Shown piece by piece: positions 1 through 8,324 of a stretch of DNA of 64,000 bases. The notes under the pieces were generated by a model. The model saw only the letters and a program-made list of their open reading frames with translations. It ran no database searches and was not told the DNA's origin. This DNA is from Myxococcus dinghuensis. Lineage in GTDB: Bacteria > Myxococcota > Myxococcia > Myxococcales > Myxococcaceae. Position numbers and translations under genes: made by a program. The stretch is taken from NCBI RefSeq assembly GCF_024198235.1, contig NZ_JAKCFB010000004.1, forward strand, positions 415,581 through 479,580, in the 5' to 3' direction. Numbering within the stretch: position 1 is the first letter of the stretch; every line of letters begins with the position of its first letter.

Positions 1-1200
1 CTTGCCCTCGGCCAGCTCGTTGCCGAACTTCATCACCGGCTGCGTCCCCGTCTGGGACAGCTTGTAGATGGCGGCGACGCGGTCGCGCGTGAAGGGGCAC
101 GTCATGGTGCGCGCGACGATGTGGCCTCCGTACCCGTAGAACTGCGCGGAGGGCTCCCAGCCCACCTGGCGCCGCAGCTCCTCGAACTCTCGCGTGGCCT
201 GCGCGTCGAGCCCGTCCTCCAGGATGTTGACCGGGCGGATGCCCAGGTCCCGGGCGCGCGTCACCGCGTACAGGTACTGGAGCTTCTTGTTGCCGGAGTC
301 GAAGCGGATGGAGTCCCCCGCGCCGGGGTCCTCGCGGATGAGCTGGAAGGCGGCGGGGATGCCGGAGGTGAGCGTGTCGAAGGTGTCCAGCAGGTAGCTG
401 GAGCGCTGGGGCCTGCGCTCGCGCATGGCGCGGAAGGCCGCGTCATCCGAGCCGTAGCGCTGGATGTGCTCGTGCCCCATCGTGCCCACGGGAATCATGC
501 CGAGCTGGCGCGCTCCCTCGACGTTGCTCGTGCGCTCCACGCCCACGTCCTTGCAGGCGCGCAGGGCCAGGTGGTGCTGTTCCAGACAGGTGGCGGCGCG
601 CAGGCCGACCTCGAAGATGCGCGACGGGTCCTCCACCGCTTCGATGAGCTCCTTCACCGTCTCGCGCACCCGTCGGGCATACCCCTCCGAGTCCACGGTG
701 ATGGGCACGGGCTTGACGCCCACCGCGTCCAGCGTCTCGAGCGCGATGGCCTTCTGCTCGTCGCAGGTGACGGTGGCCAGCGCCCGCGCGAGCCCCTCGC
801 GGTCCGTCAGGGCCTGCGTCGCCACCTGGATGCGGAAGTTGAGCTGGAGCAGCAGCGGCTCCACCCACGAGATGAGCGCCGAGGGACCGGTGAGCGTGAG
901 GATGGGCTCGCGCGCGAAGAAGACGGAGCCGCGCGGGATGGCGCGCACGACCAGCTTCTCCTTGCGGAGGATGGCCGCGCGGAAGCCCACGCCCATCTCG
1001 TAGTCGTACTTCGCGAGATACTCGTAGTCCTCTTGCCGGGGCTCGGGAATCAGCGACCGGACGAACGCCGCCAGGTCCAGGGGCATGACCTGGAGCCCGC
1101 CCTTGCGGTGCGAGTAGTAGAACGTCTCCTTGCGCAGGGGCCAACCCGCCTCCGCCATGCTGAACTTGTAGCCATCCGTCGCGAGCAGCGAGGTCGCCAT
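1..1200 (-). CDS. pncB: Nicotinate phosphoribosyltransferase (3' end cut by window edge)
   Basis: Converts nicotinate and PRPP to nicotinate mononucleotide in the cytosolic NAD salvage (Preiss-Handler) pathway. The reading frame runs from an ATG at 1200 to the window edge, 400 codons without a stop. The N-terminus has the family hallmark ATDGYKFSM (about residues 7-15). Further in are GTMGHEH, YLLDTFDTL and FDSGNKK, which fit the phosphoribosyl- and substrate-binding core. The usual family length is about 400-490 residues, so only the C-terminal end is missing. It is transcribed away from the TonB-like gene, with 114 bp between the two starts. A nicotinamide-specific relative cannot be fully excluded, but the motifs favour the nicotinate enzyme. 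Confidence 0.93.
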   Translation of the reverse strand, partial: MATSLLATDGYKFSMAEAGWPLRKETFYYSHRKGGLQVMPLDLAAFVRSLIPEPRQEDYEYLAKYDYEMGVGFRAAILRKEKLVVRAIPRGSVFFAREPILTLTGPSALISWVEPLLLQLNFRIQVATQALTDREGLARALATVTCDEQKAIALETLDAVGVKPVPITVDSEGYARRVRETVKELIEAVEDPSRIFEVGLRAATCLEQHHLALRACKDVGVERTSNVEGARQLGMIPVGTMGHEHIQRYGSDDAAFRAMRERRPQRSSYLLDTFDTLTSGIPAAFQLIREDPGAGDSIRFDSGNKKLQYLYAVTRARDLGIRPVNILEDGLDAQATREFEELRRQVGWEPSAQFYGYGGHIVARTMTCPFTRDRVAAIYKLSQTGTQPVMKFGNELAEGK

Positions 1201-1314
1201 CCTGGGTGTCATCCTCCGAAGTCTCCTGAGCCTATGCGTGCCGGCGTGGGTTTCCTACCCTCCGCCCGCGCTTTCCCAGGCGAGCCGCGAGAACATGATT
1301 TAGACCTGGAATCC

Positions 1315-2757
1315 ATGTCGCCCGGCCGCCCTCCCCGCCTGTTCGTCGCGCTCGTCGTCAGTGTCGGCGCGCACGGGTTCATGTGGTGGGGACTGGAGCG
1401 GCTGGCTCCCCGACCGGGGGCGACCTCGGCCCCGCCCTCGCCCTCCCATCAGCCACCCGCCATGGAGTGGGTGGACGTGGAGGTGGCGACGACGGATGTG
1501 CCAGCGTCGGCCCCACGAACGGACGAGGCGCTTCGACCCGTGGAGCCTCCGACACTCCACCCCTCGGAGCGCTCAGCGCCCCACTCCGACGAGGAGGGAT
1601 ACGCCACGAGGGTGCCGTCGGGCCTCACGCCTCGCGCGGCCCCGACTCACGCTCCGGAGATGCCGGTCGCCGCCGGCCCCATGACGGCCCTCCCTTCGGT
1701 GAGGCCCCCCACGAGTGAACCCTCGGCGACGAGCCCCGCTCGCGCCCTCTCGGTGTCCCCCTCCGACGACCGACTTCGCGAGGTCCCGCCGATTCCTCCG
1801 GCGCCCCCCCGCGTGGCGACGCCCAATGCGGAGGACGCCCCGCGCGCGGCGCCCGCTCCCACGGGCCTCGCGGAAGCAGCGCTGTCGATGGCACCCCTGC
1901 AGGGAACGTGGAGCGCGGGCGCCATCGCCCGGGGGCCGGACCGCGACGCGGCCTCCACCTCTCCCGTGGGAACAAACGCCCAGAGCGCCTCGGGTGGAAG
2001 TGGCCGGAACGGCGATACGGGCGACCCCGCGCCTTCCGCGGGAGCGCTCTCACGGCGGCGTACCCCTCCCACCGCGCAGGACCTGGTCGAGGACCTCGTC
2101 TCCGAAAGCGTGGGACGCGGCAAGGTGGACCGCGGGCTCGTGCATCCCTACTTCAGTCAACTGGGGAAGATGCTCGTGGAGACGTGGGACGCGGACCGCT
2201 CCGTGAAGGAGCACGGCCTGCAGGGCTACTTCGACATGGGCCTGGAGCGAGGACGCGCCTACGCCGAGGTCTGGAGCGAGCGCGCCGCCCACTACGGCGC
2301 CTCCGGTGCCTTCGGCGCGAAGGACGCGCCCGAGGACGACCGTCGCCGCCCCACCAGCAACTCGGGCAACCTCGACCTGCGGCTGAGCCGCGAGCTGCGC
2401 GAGAAGATGCGCGAGGAGTTCCGCGCCACCCGCCGCGCCCTCATCCGCGTCGTGCAGGATGGCCAGGGACGGTTGCTGGACGTGACGCTCGTCGTGCCCA
2501 GCCATCAACCGGAGGTGGACCGCGAGGCCGTGAAGGACGTCCGCGCCGCCGCCGAGCGACTGCCCCTCCCGCCCCCCGAAGCCACCCAGGGCCGCGCGCG
2601 CATCACCAGCCTCTGGCAGTTCGAGCTCATCCTCTCCATCAGCCCGCCCATCCCCACCTTCACCTTCGAGTTCGACGAGGCGCTCGGCTTCATCGACACG
2701 CGGCTGCCACTCGACAAGCGCATCTACAAACGCGTGCGCCTGGTCGAGCTGCGCTGA
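1315..2757 (+). CDS. TonB-like energy transducer family protein
   Basis: Predicted 480-residue inner-membrane-anchored periplasmic protein. A short basic N-terminus is followed by one membrane segment (about residues 9-26, rich in L, V, F and W) and a roughly 190-residue stretch of low-complexity Pro/Ala/Ser, as in the periplasm-spanning linker of TonB. The C-terminal part, after about residue 360, has charged helices and then a segment of the form LIRVVQDGQGRLLDVTL, like the TonB C-terminal fold. The ATG at 1315 directly precedes the membrane segment; upstream codons in the same frame are antisense to pncB and are not believed. No ExbB/ExbD genes are nearby, so the partner complex is unknown. 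Pro-rich content could also fit another envelope-spanning protein. Confidence 0.7.
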   Translation: MSPGRPPRLFVALVVSVGAHGFMWWGLERLAPRPGATSAPPSPSHQPPAMEWVDVEVATTDVPASAPRTDEALRPVEPPTLHPSERSAPHSDEEGYATRVPSGLTPRAAPTHAPEMPVAAGPMTALPSVRPPTSEPSATSPARALSVSPSDDRLREVPPIPPAPPRVATPNAEDAPRAAPAPTGLAEAALSMAPLQGTWSAGAIARGPDRDAASTSPVGTNAQSASGGSGRNGDTGDPAPSAGALSRRRTPPTAQDLVEDLVSESVGRGKVDRGLVHPYFSQLGKMLVETWDADRSVKEHGLQGYFDMGLERGRAYAEVWSERAAHYGASGAFGAKDAPEDDRRRPTSNSGNLDLRLSRELREKMREEFRATRRALIRVVQDGQGRLLDVTLVVPSHQPEVDREAVKDVRAAAERLPLPPPEATQGRARITSLWQFELILSISPPIPTFTFEFDEALGFIDTRLPLDKRIYKRVRLVELR

Positions 2758-2894
2758 CGTCGTCACCGCTCCGCGCCACCCCCGCCACACAGCGGAGACA
2801 CGCGACCCCGACGCCACGGGCTTTTCACGAAAAACAAGCTTAACAATTTTTACCCGGACACATCTGATGCAGCGCCCAGAAAGGCGGGCGTCCC

Positions 2895-3962
2895 ATGCAT
2901 CGAAGCATTCGTCGTTCCCCGGATGTCGTGGTCCTGGCGGTCGTCACGGCGACCCTGACGTTGTTGTCCGGCTGTGGAGAAGGCGTGGGTGACGACCCGT
3001 TCGGCGAGTCCGCGGGTGCGCTCATCAATGGCGTCGGCTCGACGGCGGCGCGGGCCGCGCTGGCCCGGCGCTGGGCGCCCATCCACTACCAGGACACGGA
3101 CGTGACGGGCTCGCACTCGCTCAGCGGCCGCTCCGACTACATCACCCGGGTGGACTTCGACGGTGACTGGAACGGCGCGAACAACTGGGACAACACCGGC
3201 GCGTACGCGCTCACCGCGCACGCGTACCACTCGGTGGTGGAGACGTCGACGCACTGGTACCTGCTCTACACGTTCTTCCATCCGCGCGACTGGTCCGACA
3301 ACATCTTCGACTCGGAGCACGAGAACGACGGCGAGGGCGTGCTCCTCATCGTCCAGCGCAACGGCACCGAGTACGGCGCGCTCGTGGGCGCGGTGACGGT
3401 GGCCCACAAGGACTTCTTCTCGTTCGTCCCCTCGGGCAGCCCGCTCGCGTCGGGCGCGGAGACGGTGGACGGCGCGCTGTCGCTGGCCCTGTTCGAAGGC
3501 GAGCTGCACCCCATCACCGCGCAGGAGGCCAAGGGCCACGGCCTCAAGGCGTGGCCGGCGTACGACATCGTCGGGGACGGCGTGAAGTACTTCCCGTCGC
3601 TGACGCTCGCGGAGCAGCCGTCGTCGCCCACCGACTCCGACGTGCGCTACAAGCTGCTCGACATCTACGGCGCCGAGGGCCTGTGGCCTCGCCGGGACCT
3701 GTCCTCGCTGTTCGCCTCCTCCGGCACGTTCCGGGGCGACACGAGCGGCGGCTGCGGACTCATCGCGGGCAACTGCTCGTCGAACTCCGCCAACGCGCCG
3801 TGGGGCTGGGACGACCAGAACGACGGCCCCATCCTGCGCGGGGAGATCGCCAACGACCCGGCCAGGCTCGCCGCGTACTACTTCAGCCCCTCGTCGCAGT
3901 TCTCCACCACGTACACCTTCAACCCGTTCAAGGGCATCGGGGCGGACCCGAACCAGCCCTGA
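2895..3962 (+). CDS. Secreted lipoprotein, Vps62-like or unknown fold
   Basis: 355-residue predicted lipoprotein. The signal sequence is MHRSIRRS, a hydrophobic core, then the lipobox LLSGC, with lipidation expected at the Cys near residue 27. The mature part is rich in W, Y and D and carries segments such as RRWAPIHYQDTD, HAYHSVVETSTHWYLLYTFF and DSEHENDGEGVL. These resemble the Vps62-like/necrosis-type beta folds, but I am not certain of the family. C-terminal cysteines near GGCGLIAGNC may form a disulfide. The gene stands alone, 137 bp after the TonB-like gene. The upstream stretch around 2820-2860 is unusually AT-rich and probably holds its promoter. A strong hairpin follows the stop. The role is unknown. 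Confidence 0.75.
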   Translation: MHRSIRRSPDVVVLAVVTATLTLLSGCGEGVGDDPFGESAGALINGVGSTAARAALARRWAPIHYQDTDVTGSHSLSGRSDYITRVDFDGDWNGANNWDNTGAYALTAHAYHSVVETSTHWYLLYTFFHPRDWSDNIFDSEHENDGEGVLLIVQRNGTEYGALVGAVTVAHKDFFSFVPSGSPLASGAETVDGALSLALFEGELHPITAQEAKGHGLKAWPAYDIVGDGVKYFPSLTLAEQPSSPTDSDVRYKLLDIYGAEGLWPRRDLSSLFASSGTFRGDTSGGCGLIAGNCSSNSANAPWGWDDQNDGPILRGEIANDPARLAAYYFSPSSQFSTTYTFNPFKGIGADPNQP

Positions 3963-3984
3963 CGCGACGAGGCCCGACGTCGAC

Positions 3985-4019
3985 CGTGGAGGACGGGCCC
4001 GGACGGCCCGCCTTCCACG
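3985..4019. terminator. Bidirectional hairpin terminator
   Basis: Inverted repeat of about 15 bp per arm (left arm CGTGGAGGACGGGCC, right arm ending CCTTCCACG) with one G-T pair and one mismatch, lying in the 68 bp between two convergent genes. There is no clear T-run. It would serve the lipoprotein gene on the plus strand and ppa on the minus strand. Confidence 0.6.
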
Positions 4020-4030
4020 GCGTCACTCCG

Positions 4031-4723
4031 TCAGGAGGCGCGCGCCTTGCGACCCGCGGGGCGGCGGGCGCGGCTGCGGACCGGCGTCGAGGCGGGCTGC
4101 CCGAAGACGCGGTCGTAGTCCTTCATGCTGCGGCGGATGACCTCGAGCGCCTCCGGGCGGTCGTAGACCTCGGCGATCTCCACGCTGCGCTTCCCTTCCC
4201 CGGGAATCTGCTTGTAGGTGAGGAAGTAGTGCTTGAGGCGGTCGAGCAGCGGCCGGGGCAACTGCGCGATGTGCTGCAGCTCGCCGTACACCAGGTCCGA
4301 CTCCAGCACCGCGATGATCTTGTCGTCCGCCTCGTTGCCGTCGACCATGCGGAAGCCGCCCACCGGCACCGCGTGCACCAGCAGGTTGCCGTTGCTGACC
4401 ACCTTCTCCGTCAGCACGCACACGTCGATGGGGTCCCCGTCGCCGCGGATGTCCTTGAGGCCCGTGCGCTCCGCGCAGCGCTTCGCCACCAGCTCGTCGC
4501 AGTAGGTGCGCGGGATGAACCCGTAGAGCGAGGGGCACTGGCTGCTGAAGCGCTGCGGGCGGTCGAGCATCAGGATGCCCGACTCCTTGTCCAGCTCGTA
4601 CTTCACCGCGTCCGTGGGGACGATCTCGATGTACGCGGTGATGACCTCGGGCGCTTCCGCCCCGGGCGTGACGCCATGCCAGGGGTGCGCGGTGAACGTC
4701 GTCAAGGGTGCGGTCTTCTTCAT
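4031..4723 (-). CDS. ppa: Inorganic pyrophosphatase (soluble, family I)
   Basis: Hydrolyses pyrophosphate to phosphate in the cytosol and so drives biosynthetic reactions. 230 residues. Family I signatures are present: YELDKESG near the N-terminus, YGFIPRTYC, the metal-binding motif GDGDPIDVCVL and a later DDKIIAV. A basic C-terminal tail (RSRARRPAGRKARAS) extends past the usual ~175-residue enzyme. The ATG at 4723 overlaps the plsC stop in an ATGA arrangement, so translation is likely coupled. It is the last gene of the epmA-plsC-ppa operon and is followed by a hairpin terminator. The longer in-frame extension upstream is the shadow of plsC. Confidence 0.95.
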   Translation of the reverse strand: MKKTAPLTTFTAHPWHGVTPGAEAPEVITAYIEIVPTDAVKYELDKESGILMLDRPQRFSSQCPSLYGFIPRTYCDELVAKRCAERTGLKDIRGDGDPIDVCVLTEKVVSNGNLLVHAVPVGGFRMVDGNEADDKIIAVLESDLVYGELQHIAQLPRPLLDRLKHYFLTYKQIPGEGKRSVEIAEVYDRPEALEVIRRSMKDYDRVFGQPASTPVRSRARRPAGRKARAS

Positions 4724-5463
4724 GTCGGTACGTCTCCCGAGCGGCTGCACGCCTCGGAGTAGAGTTGCGCGACCGCGTCCTCCAGCCGGCGCGTCAGCGC
4801 CTCGCGGTCCTCGAGTGTCAGGTCCTTCGTAAGGATGGGCTCCCCCACCACCAGCGCCACGCGCTGGCCCCACCGGACCGCTCGCCCTCCCTTGGGGAGG
4901 ATGAGCCGCGTCCCTGATACGGCCATGGGCACCACCGGCACGCCCGCCTGGATGGCCAGCGTCGCCGCGCCCTTCTTGAACGGCCGCAAGCGACCGTCCT
5001 CGCTGCGCGTGCCCTCGGCATAGAAGAGCACGCTCACTCGCTCGCGCAGCGCCGTCACGGCCTCGGACATCCGCGCGCGATCCCCCCCGCCCCCCGAGCG
5101 CTCCACGGGGATGTTGCCAGCCCGCCGCAGCGCCGCGCCGAACACGGGAATCTTGAACAGCTCCGCCTTCGCCACGTAGCGGGTGTGCTTGTCGATGTAC
5201 GCCAGCTGCAACGGCGCGTCGTAGTGCGACTGGTGGTTGCACACGAACACGACGTGGCCCTCGGCGGGGATGTGCTCCAACCCCACCGCCTCGTGGCGGA
5301 CCCCCGCCGACCCGAGCACGCCCCGGGCCCACAACCTCAACGCCTTGTCCGCTTCCCCGTGGGCCCCCCCCACGGAGAGCGCGGAGATGACCGTCGAGAA
5401 CACGCCCGTGAGCCCCACCGCCGACACGCCAGCGAACGCTGTCTGGAGGACCTTGCGAATCAC
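4720..5463 (-). CDS. plsC: 1-acyl-sn-glycerol-3-phosphate acyltransferase
   Basis: Acylates lysophosphatidic acid to phosphatidic acid at the inner membrane in phospholipid synthesis. 247 residues. There is a hydrophobic N-terminal segment (about residues 8-30), the catalytic HX4D motif as NHQSHYD with His77 and Asp82, the glycerol-phosphate-binding block near GNIPVERS, and EGTRSEDG (about 149-156). The start is GTG at 5463, overlapping the epmA stop (GTGA); the stop overlaps the ppa start. Both overlaps are 4 nt, indicating one tightly coupled operon. The chemistry is clear; the acyl donor preference cannot be read from sequence. Confidence 0.93.
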   Translation of the reverse strand: MIRKVLQTAFAGVSAVGLTGVFSTVISALSVGGAHGEADKALRLWARGVLGSAGVRHEAVGLEHIPAEGHVVFVCNHQSHYDAPLQLAYIDKHTRYVAKAELFKIPVFGAALRRAGNIPVERSGGGGDRARMSEAVTALRERVSVLFYAEGTRSEDGRLRPFKKGAATLAIQAGVPVVPMAVSGTRLILPKGGRAVRWGQRVALVVGEPILTKDLTLEDREALTRRLEDAVAQLYSEACSRSGDVPT

Positions 5464-6464
5464 ACGAACTCGTGGGCGGGGAACAGGAGCACATCCGAGA
5501 TGCGCTGGACCCCGAGCAGCAGCATCAGGATTCTATCGAGGCCCACCGCGATGCCTGCCGAGGGGGGCATTCGACCTACCGCGTCAAGGAACCGCTCGTC
5601 CAGAGGATACACCGAGCGCCCCAGCCGCTGCCTGAGCGCCTGCTCCTCGACCAGCCGCGCGCGCTGCTCCACCGGGTCCGTCAGCTCCGAGAAGCCGTTC
5701 GCCAGCTCCAACCCCTTCGCGTACAGCTCGACCCGCTCCGCGACACCGGAATCCCCGGGTTTCAGGCGGGACAGGGCGGCCATGGAGGCGGGGTACTCGA
5801 TGAGGAAGGTGGGCCGCTCGTGCCCCAGGTCCAGCTCCACGCGCTGCAGGAAGAGGTGGAAGAAGACGTCGTCGAAGCTCTCCGCGTCGCCGGTGCGCAC
5901 GCCAATGGCCTCGGCGGCGCGCTTGAGCGAGGGCCCGTCCGAATGGACCCGGATGTCCACGCCGGTGGCGCGCAGCACGGCGTCGCGCACCGTGAGCCGC
6001 TCGTAGGGGGTGCGGGTGAAGAAGGCCGGGTCCGCGCCGGGCTCCCCTTCCGTGGCGTTGCGGCCCGCCTCCGCGAGCGCACCCTCCAGGTCGTCCATGA
6101 TGGCGTGATAGTCCGCCTGGGGGCGGTAGAACTCCAGCATCGTGAATTCCGGATTGTGCGTGGGTGACACCTCGCCGTTGCGGAAGACCTTGCAGAGCTG
6201 GAACAGCGGCCCGGCGCCGTCGGCGAGCAGCCGCTTCATGGCGTACTCGGGGCTGGAGTGCAGGTAGAGGGTGCGGGCGGTGCCGACGTCCGTCTCGGGG
6301 ATGAAGCCCGCCTCGAAGGCATTGATGTGGGGCTCCATGCCGGGAGCGGGGACGAGCAGGGGCGTGTCGACCTCCAGGTAGCCGTGGGCGGCGAAGAAGC
6401 GTCGAAGGGCGGCGTAGAGGGCCTGGCGTCCGCGCGCGGCCCGCCATTGAGAAAGGTTGGGCAT
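5460..6464 (-). CDS. epmA: EF-P lysine ligase (PoxA/GenX, LysRS-like)
   Basis: Class II lysyl-tRNA-synthetase-like protein without the anticodon-binding domain. In the best-studied family members it attaches beta-lysine to elongation factor P. 334 residues, close to the usual ~325. Motif 2 is seen as FRNGEVSPTHNPEFTMLEFY (about residues 95-114) and motif 3 as GIAVGLDRILMLLLG near the C-terminus. The ATG at 6464 begins MPNLSQW; the much longer upstream frame is antisense to the peptidase gene. First gene of the epmA-plsC-ppa operon. Neither efp nor epmB is in the window, so the modification substrate here is inferred from the family. Confidence 0.9.
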   Translation of the reverse strand: MPNLSQWRAARGRQALYAALRRFFAAHGYLEVDTPLLVPAPGMEPHINAFEAGFIPETDVGTARTLYLHSSPEYAMKRLLADGAGPLFQLCKVFRNGEVSPTHNPEFTMLEFYRPQADYHAIMDDLEGALAEAGRNATEGEPGADPAFFTRTPYERLTVRDAVLRATGVDIRVHSDGPSLKRAAEAIGVRTGDAESFDDVFFHLFLQRVELDLGHERPTFLIEYPASMAALSRLKPGDSGVAERVELYAKGLELANGFSELTDPVEQRARLVEEQALRQRLGRSVYPLDERFLDAVGRMPPSAGIAVGLDRILMLLLGVQRISDVLLFPAHEFV

Positions 6465-6482
6465 GGGCGCCACGGAAGTAAC

Positions 6483-8222
6483 ATGCGCGTCCGCATGCTC
6501 CCAAGGATTCCCCTCTACCTCGCCCTCGCCTGCTGCCTCGGCGCCTGCGCGCCCAAGGCGCTCCCCCCTCCGCCGCAGCAGGCCCCGAGCGAGGAGCAGC
6601 AGCTCACCACGGAGGTCCGCGCGCTCGCCTCGCGCGCGGAGGGCTTGCTGGAGGAGCAGCACCGGCTCGTCTGGGTGTTCTGGACGGAGGGGCGGCACGT
6701 CGACGTGGGCGGCACGTACGCGGGCCAGGAGGGCCTGTTCGGCCTCGACTCCATCCGGAAGATCGACCGGCTGCGCCAGCTCACGAAGGACGCGCGCGAG
6801 CTGCGCGCGCTCACCGCGCTGCACTCGCACTTCGCGGGGGAGTACCTGGCGCACGCGCTGGCGGAGTCCAACGACGCGTCCGCGAACCTGGAGGCGTCGC
6901 TCACCTTCACGGTGGACGGCAAGGAGCTGCGCTACCGCGACCTGGAGCGGCTGCTCGCCAACGAGCGCAACGCGACGAAGCGCCGCGCGCTCTACGCGGA
7001 GGCCACGCCCGCGCTGGAGCGGCTCAACCAGACGCTGCGGCGCAAGGAGGAGCGCGCGCGGGAGCTGGTGCGCGAGCTGGGCTTCCCGTCCTACGAGGCG
7101 TTCGGCAGCGAGCTGCGGCAGGCGGACCTGGGGCGGCTGAGCGTGCTGGCGGAGGAGATCCTCCAGGCCACGCAGGCGCCGTACCGGGTGGTGATGGAGC
7201 GGCTGAGCCAGCGCGAGCTGGCCATGGCCTTCAAGGACCTCACCCGCGCCGACATCCCGCGGCTGTTCCGCTCGCGCGAGGTGGAGGACGCCTTCCCCAA
7301 GGGCGAGTCGCTGCTCAAGGCGCAGGCGACGCTCGCGGGCATGAGCCTGAAGTTGTCGGACCTGAAGAACCTCCAGGTCGACTCGCGCGACCTGCCGCGC
7401 AAGAGCTCCCGGCCGCTGGCGCTCGCGGTGAAGGTGCCGGACGACGTGCGCTTCTCCTTCAAGCCGGGCACGGGCGCGCTGCACCAGGCGCGCGTGCTCC
7501 ACGAGTTCGGGCACGCGCTGCACCTGGCCTTCACGCGCGAGACGCGCTTCGAGCTGGCGCGCCTGGGCAACCCCACCGTGGGCGAGGCCTACTCCGCCCT
7601 CTTCGAGGACCTGCTCGAGGACCCGGTGTGGCTGGAGGAGCACGCGGGCATCAGCGGCGAGCAGCGCGCGCAGTTCCTCGCCACCTCCAGCGCGCACAAG
7701 CTGTACCTCATCCGTCACGCCGCGGGGCGGCTGCTGTACCAGTTGGAGCTGCACCGCCGCCCGGACGTGGACGCGCGGGCGCTGTACCGCGAGGTGATGG
7801 CGCGCACGGACGGCATCCCCATGACGGACGAGGACGCGGCGCGCTACCTGGTGGACCAGGAGGACTTCTTCCAGTCCGCGGACAGCTTCCGCGCGTGGTT
7901 CCTCGCCGGCCAGCTCCAGGCCCAGCTCAAGGCGCGCTTCGGCCCCGCGTGGTGGCGCTCGGCCCAGGCGGGCGAGTTCCTCGAGGCCCTGTGGGCGCGC
8001 GGCAACGCGCTGTCCGCCCGCGAGGTGGCGGAGGCCATCGGCGAGAAGGGCATCGAACCGGACGTGCTCCTCCTGCGGCTGGGCACCACGCTCCAGGTCC
8101 CCATCCGCCTGGACCTCCAGGGCTCCGAGGAGGCCCTCGCCCCCGAGGGCGTCCCCGCGCCCGGACCCGAGGGAACCCCCGCCCCGGCGGAGCCGGCGGT
8201 CAGCGCGGGCGACGGGCGCTGA
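6483..8222 (+). CDS. Lipoprotein zinc metallopeptidase, M3 (oligopeptidase)-like
   Basis: 579-residue predicted exported peptidase. The N-terminus is a signal peptide ending in the lipobox LGAC (Cys22), so it is probably membrane-anchored in the envelope. It then has a long helical region and the gluzincin motif HEFGHALH at residues 340-347, followed about 25 residues later by GEAYSALFEDLLED, which can supply the third zinc ligand Glu. Overall layout and length fit M3-type oligopeptidases. The C-terminal ~40 residues are Pro/Gly/Glu-rich. The start lies only 18 bp from the divergent epmA start, so promoters must lie inside the opposite coding sequences. A second ATG at 6495 is possible. Confidence 0.83.
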   Translation: MRVRMLPRIPLYLALACCLGACAPKALPPPPQQAPSEEQQLTTEVRALASRAEGLLEEQHRLVWVFWTEGRHVDVGGTYAGQEGLFGLDSIRKIDRLRQLTKDARELRALTALHSHFAGEYLAHALAESNDASANLEASLTFTVDGKELRYRDLERLLANERNATKRRALYAEATPALERLNQTLRRKEERARELVRELGFPSYEAFGSELRQADLGRLSVLAEEILQATQAPYRVVMERLSQRELAMAFKDLTRADIPRLFRSREVEDAFPKGESLLKAQATLAGMSLKLSDLKNLQVDSRDLPRKSSRPLALAVKVPDDVRFSFKPGTGALHQARVLHEFGHALHLAFTRETRFELARLGNPTVGEAYSALFEDLLEDPVWLEEHAGISGEQRAQFLATSSAHKLYLIRHAAGRLLYQLELHRRPDVDARALYREVMARTDGIPMTDEDAARYLVDQEDFFQSADSFRAWFLAGQLQAQLKARFGPAWWRSAQAGEFLEALWARGNALSAREVAEAIGEKGIEPDVLLLRLGTTLQVPIRLDLQGSEEALAPEGVPAPGPEGTPAPAEPAVSAGDGR

Positions 8223-8244
8223 CGCGGACGGGGCCTCCCACGGC

Positions 8245-8280
8245 GACGCGGGGGCCCCTGGAACGACGAGGGCCCCCGTC
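8245..8280. terminator. Bidirectional GC-rich hairpin
   Basis: Inverted repeat with arms GACGcGGGGGCCC and GGGCCCCCGTC (one bulged base, 12-nt loop), between the convergent peptidase and SPFH genes. No T-run is seen. Confidence 0.6.
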
Positions 8281-8324
8281 CCATCTGGAACGGAGGCCCT
8301 CGGGTCGGCGCGACGGGAGGCGGA

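Noticed and set aside
121..1314. Long N-terminal extension of the TonB-like frame
   Set aside because: It is antisense to pncB; the signal-anchor starts at ATG 1315.
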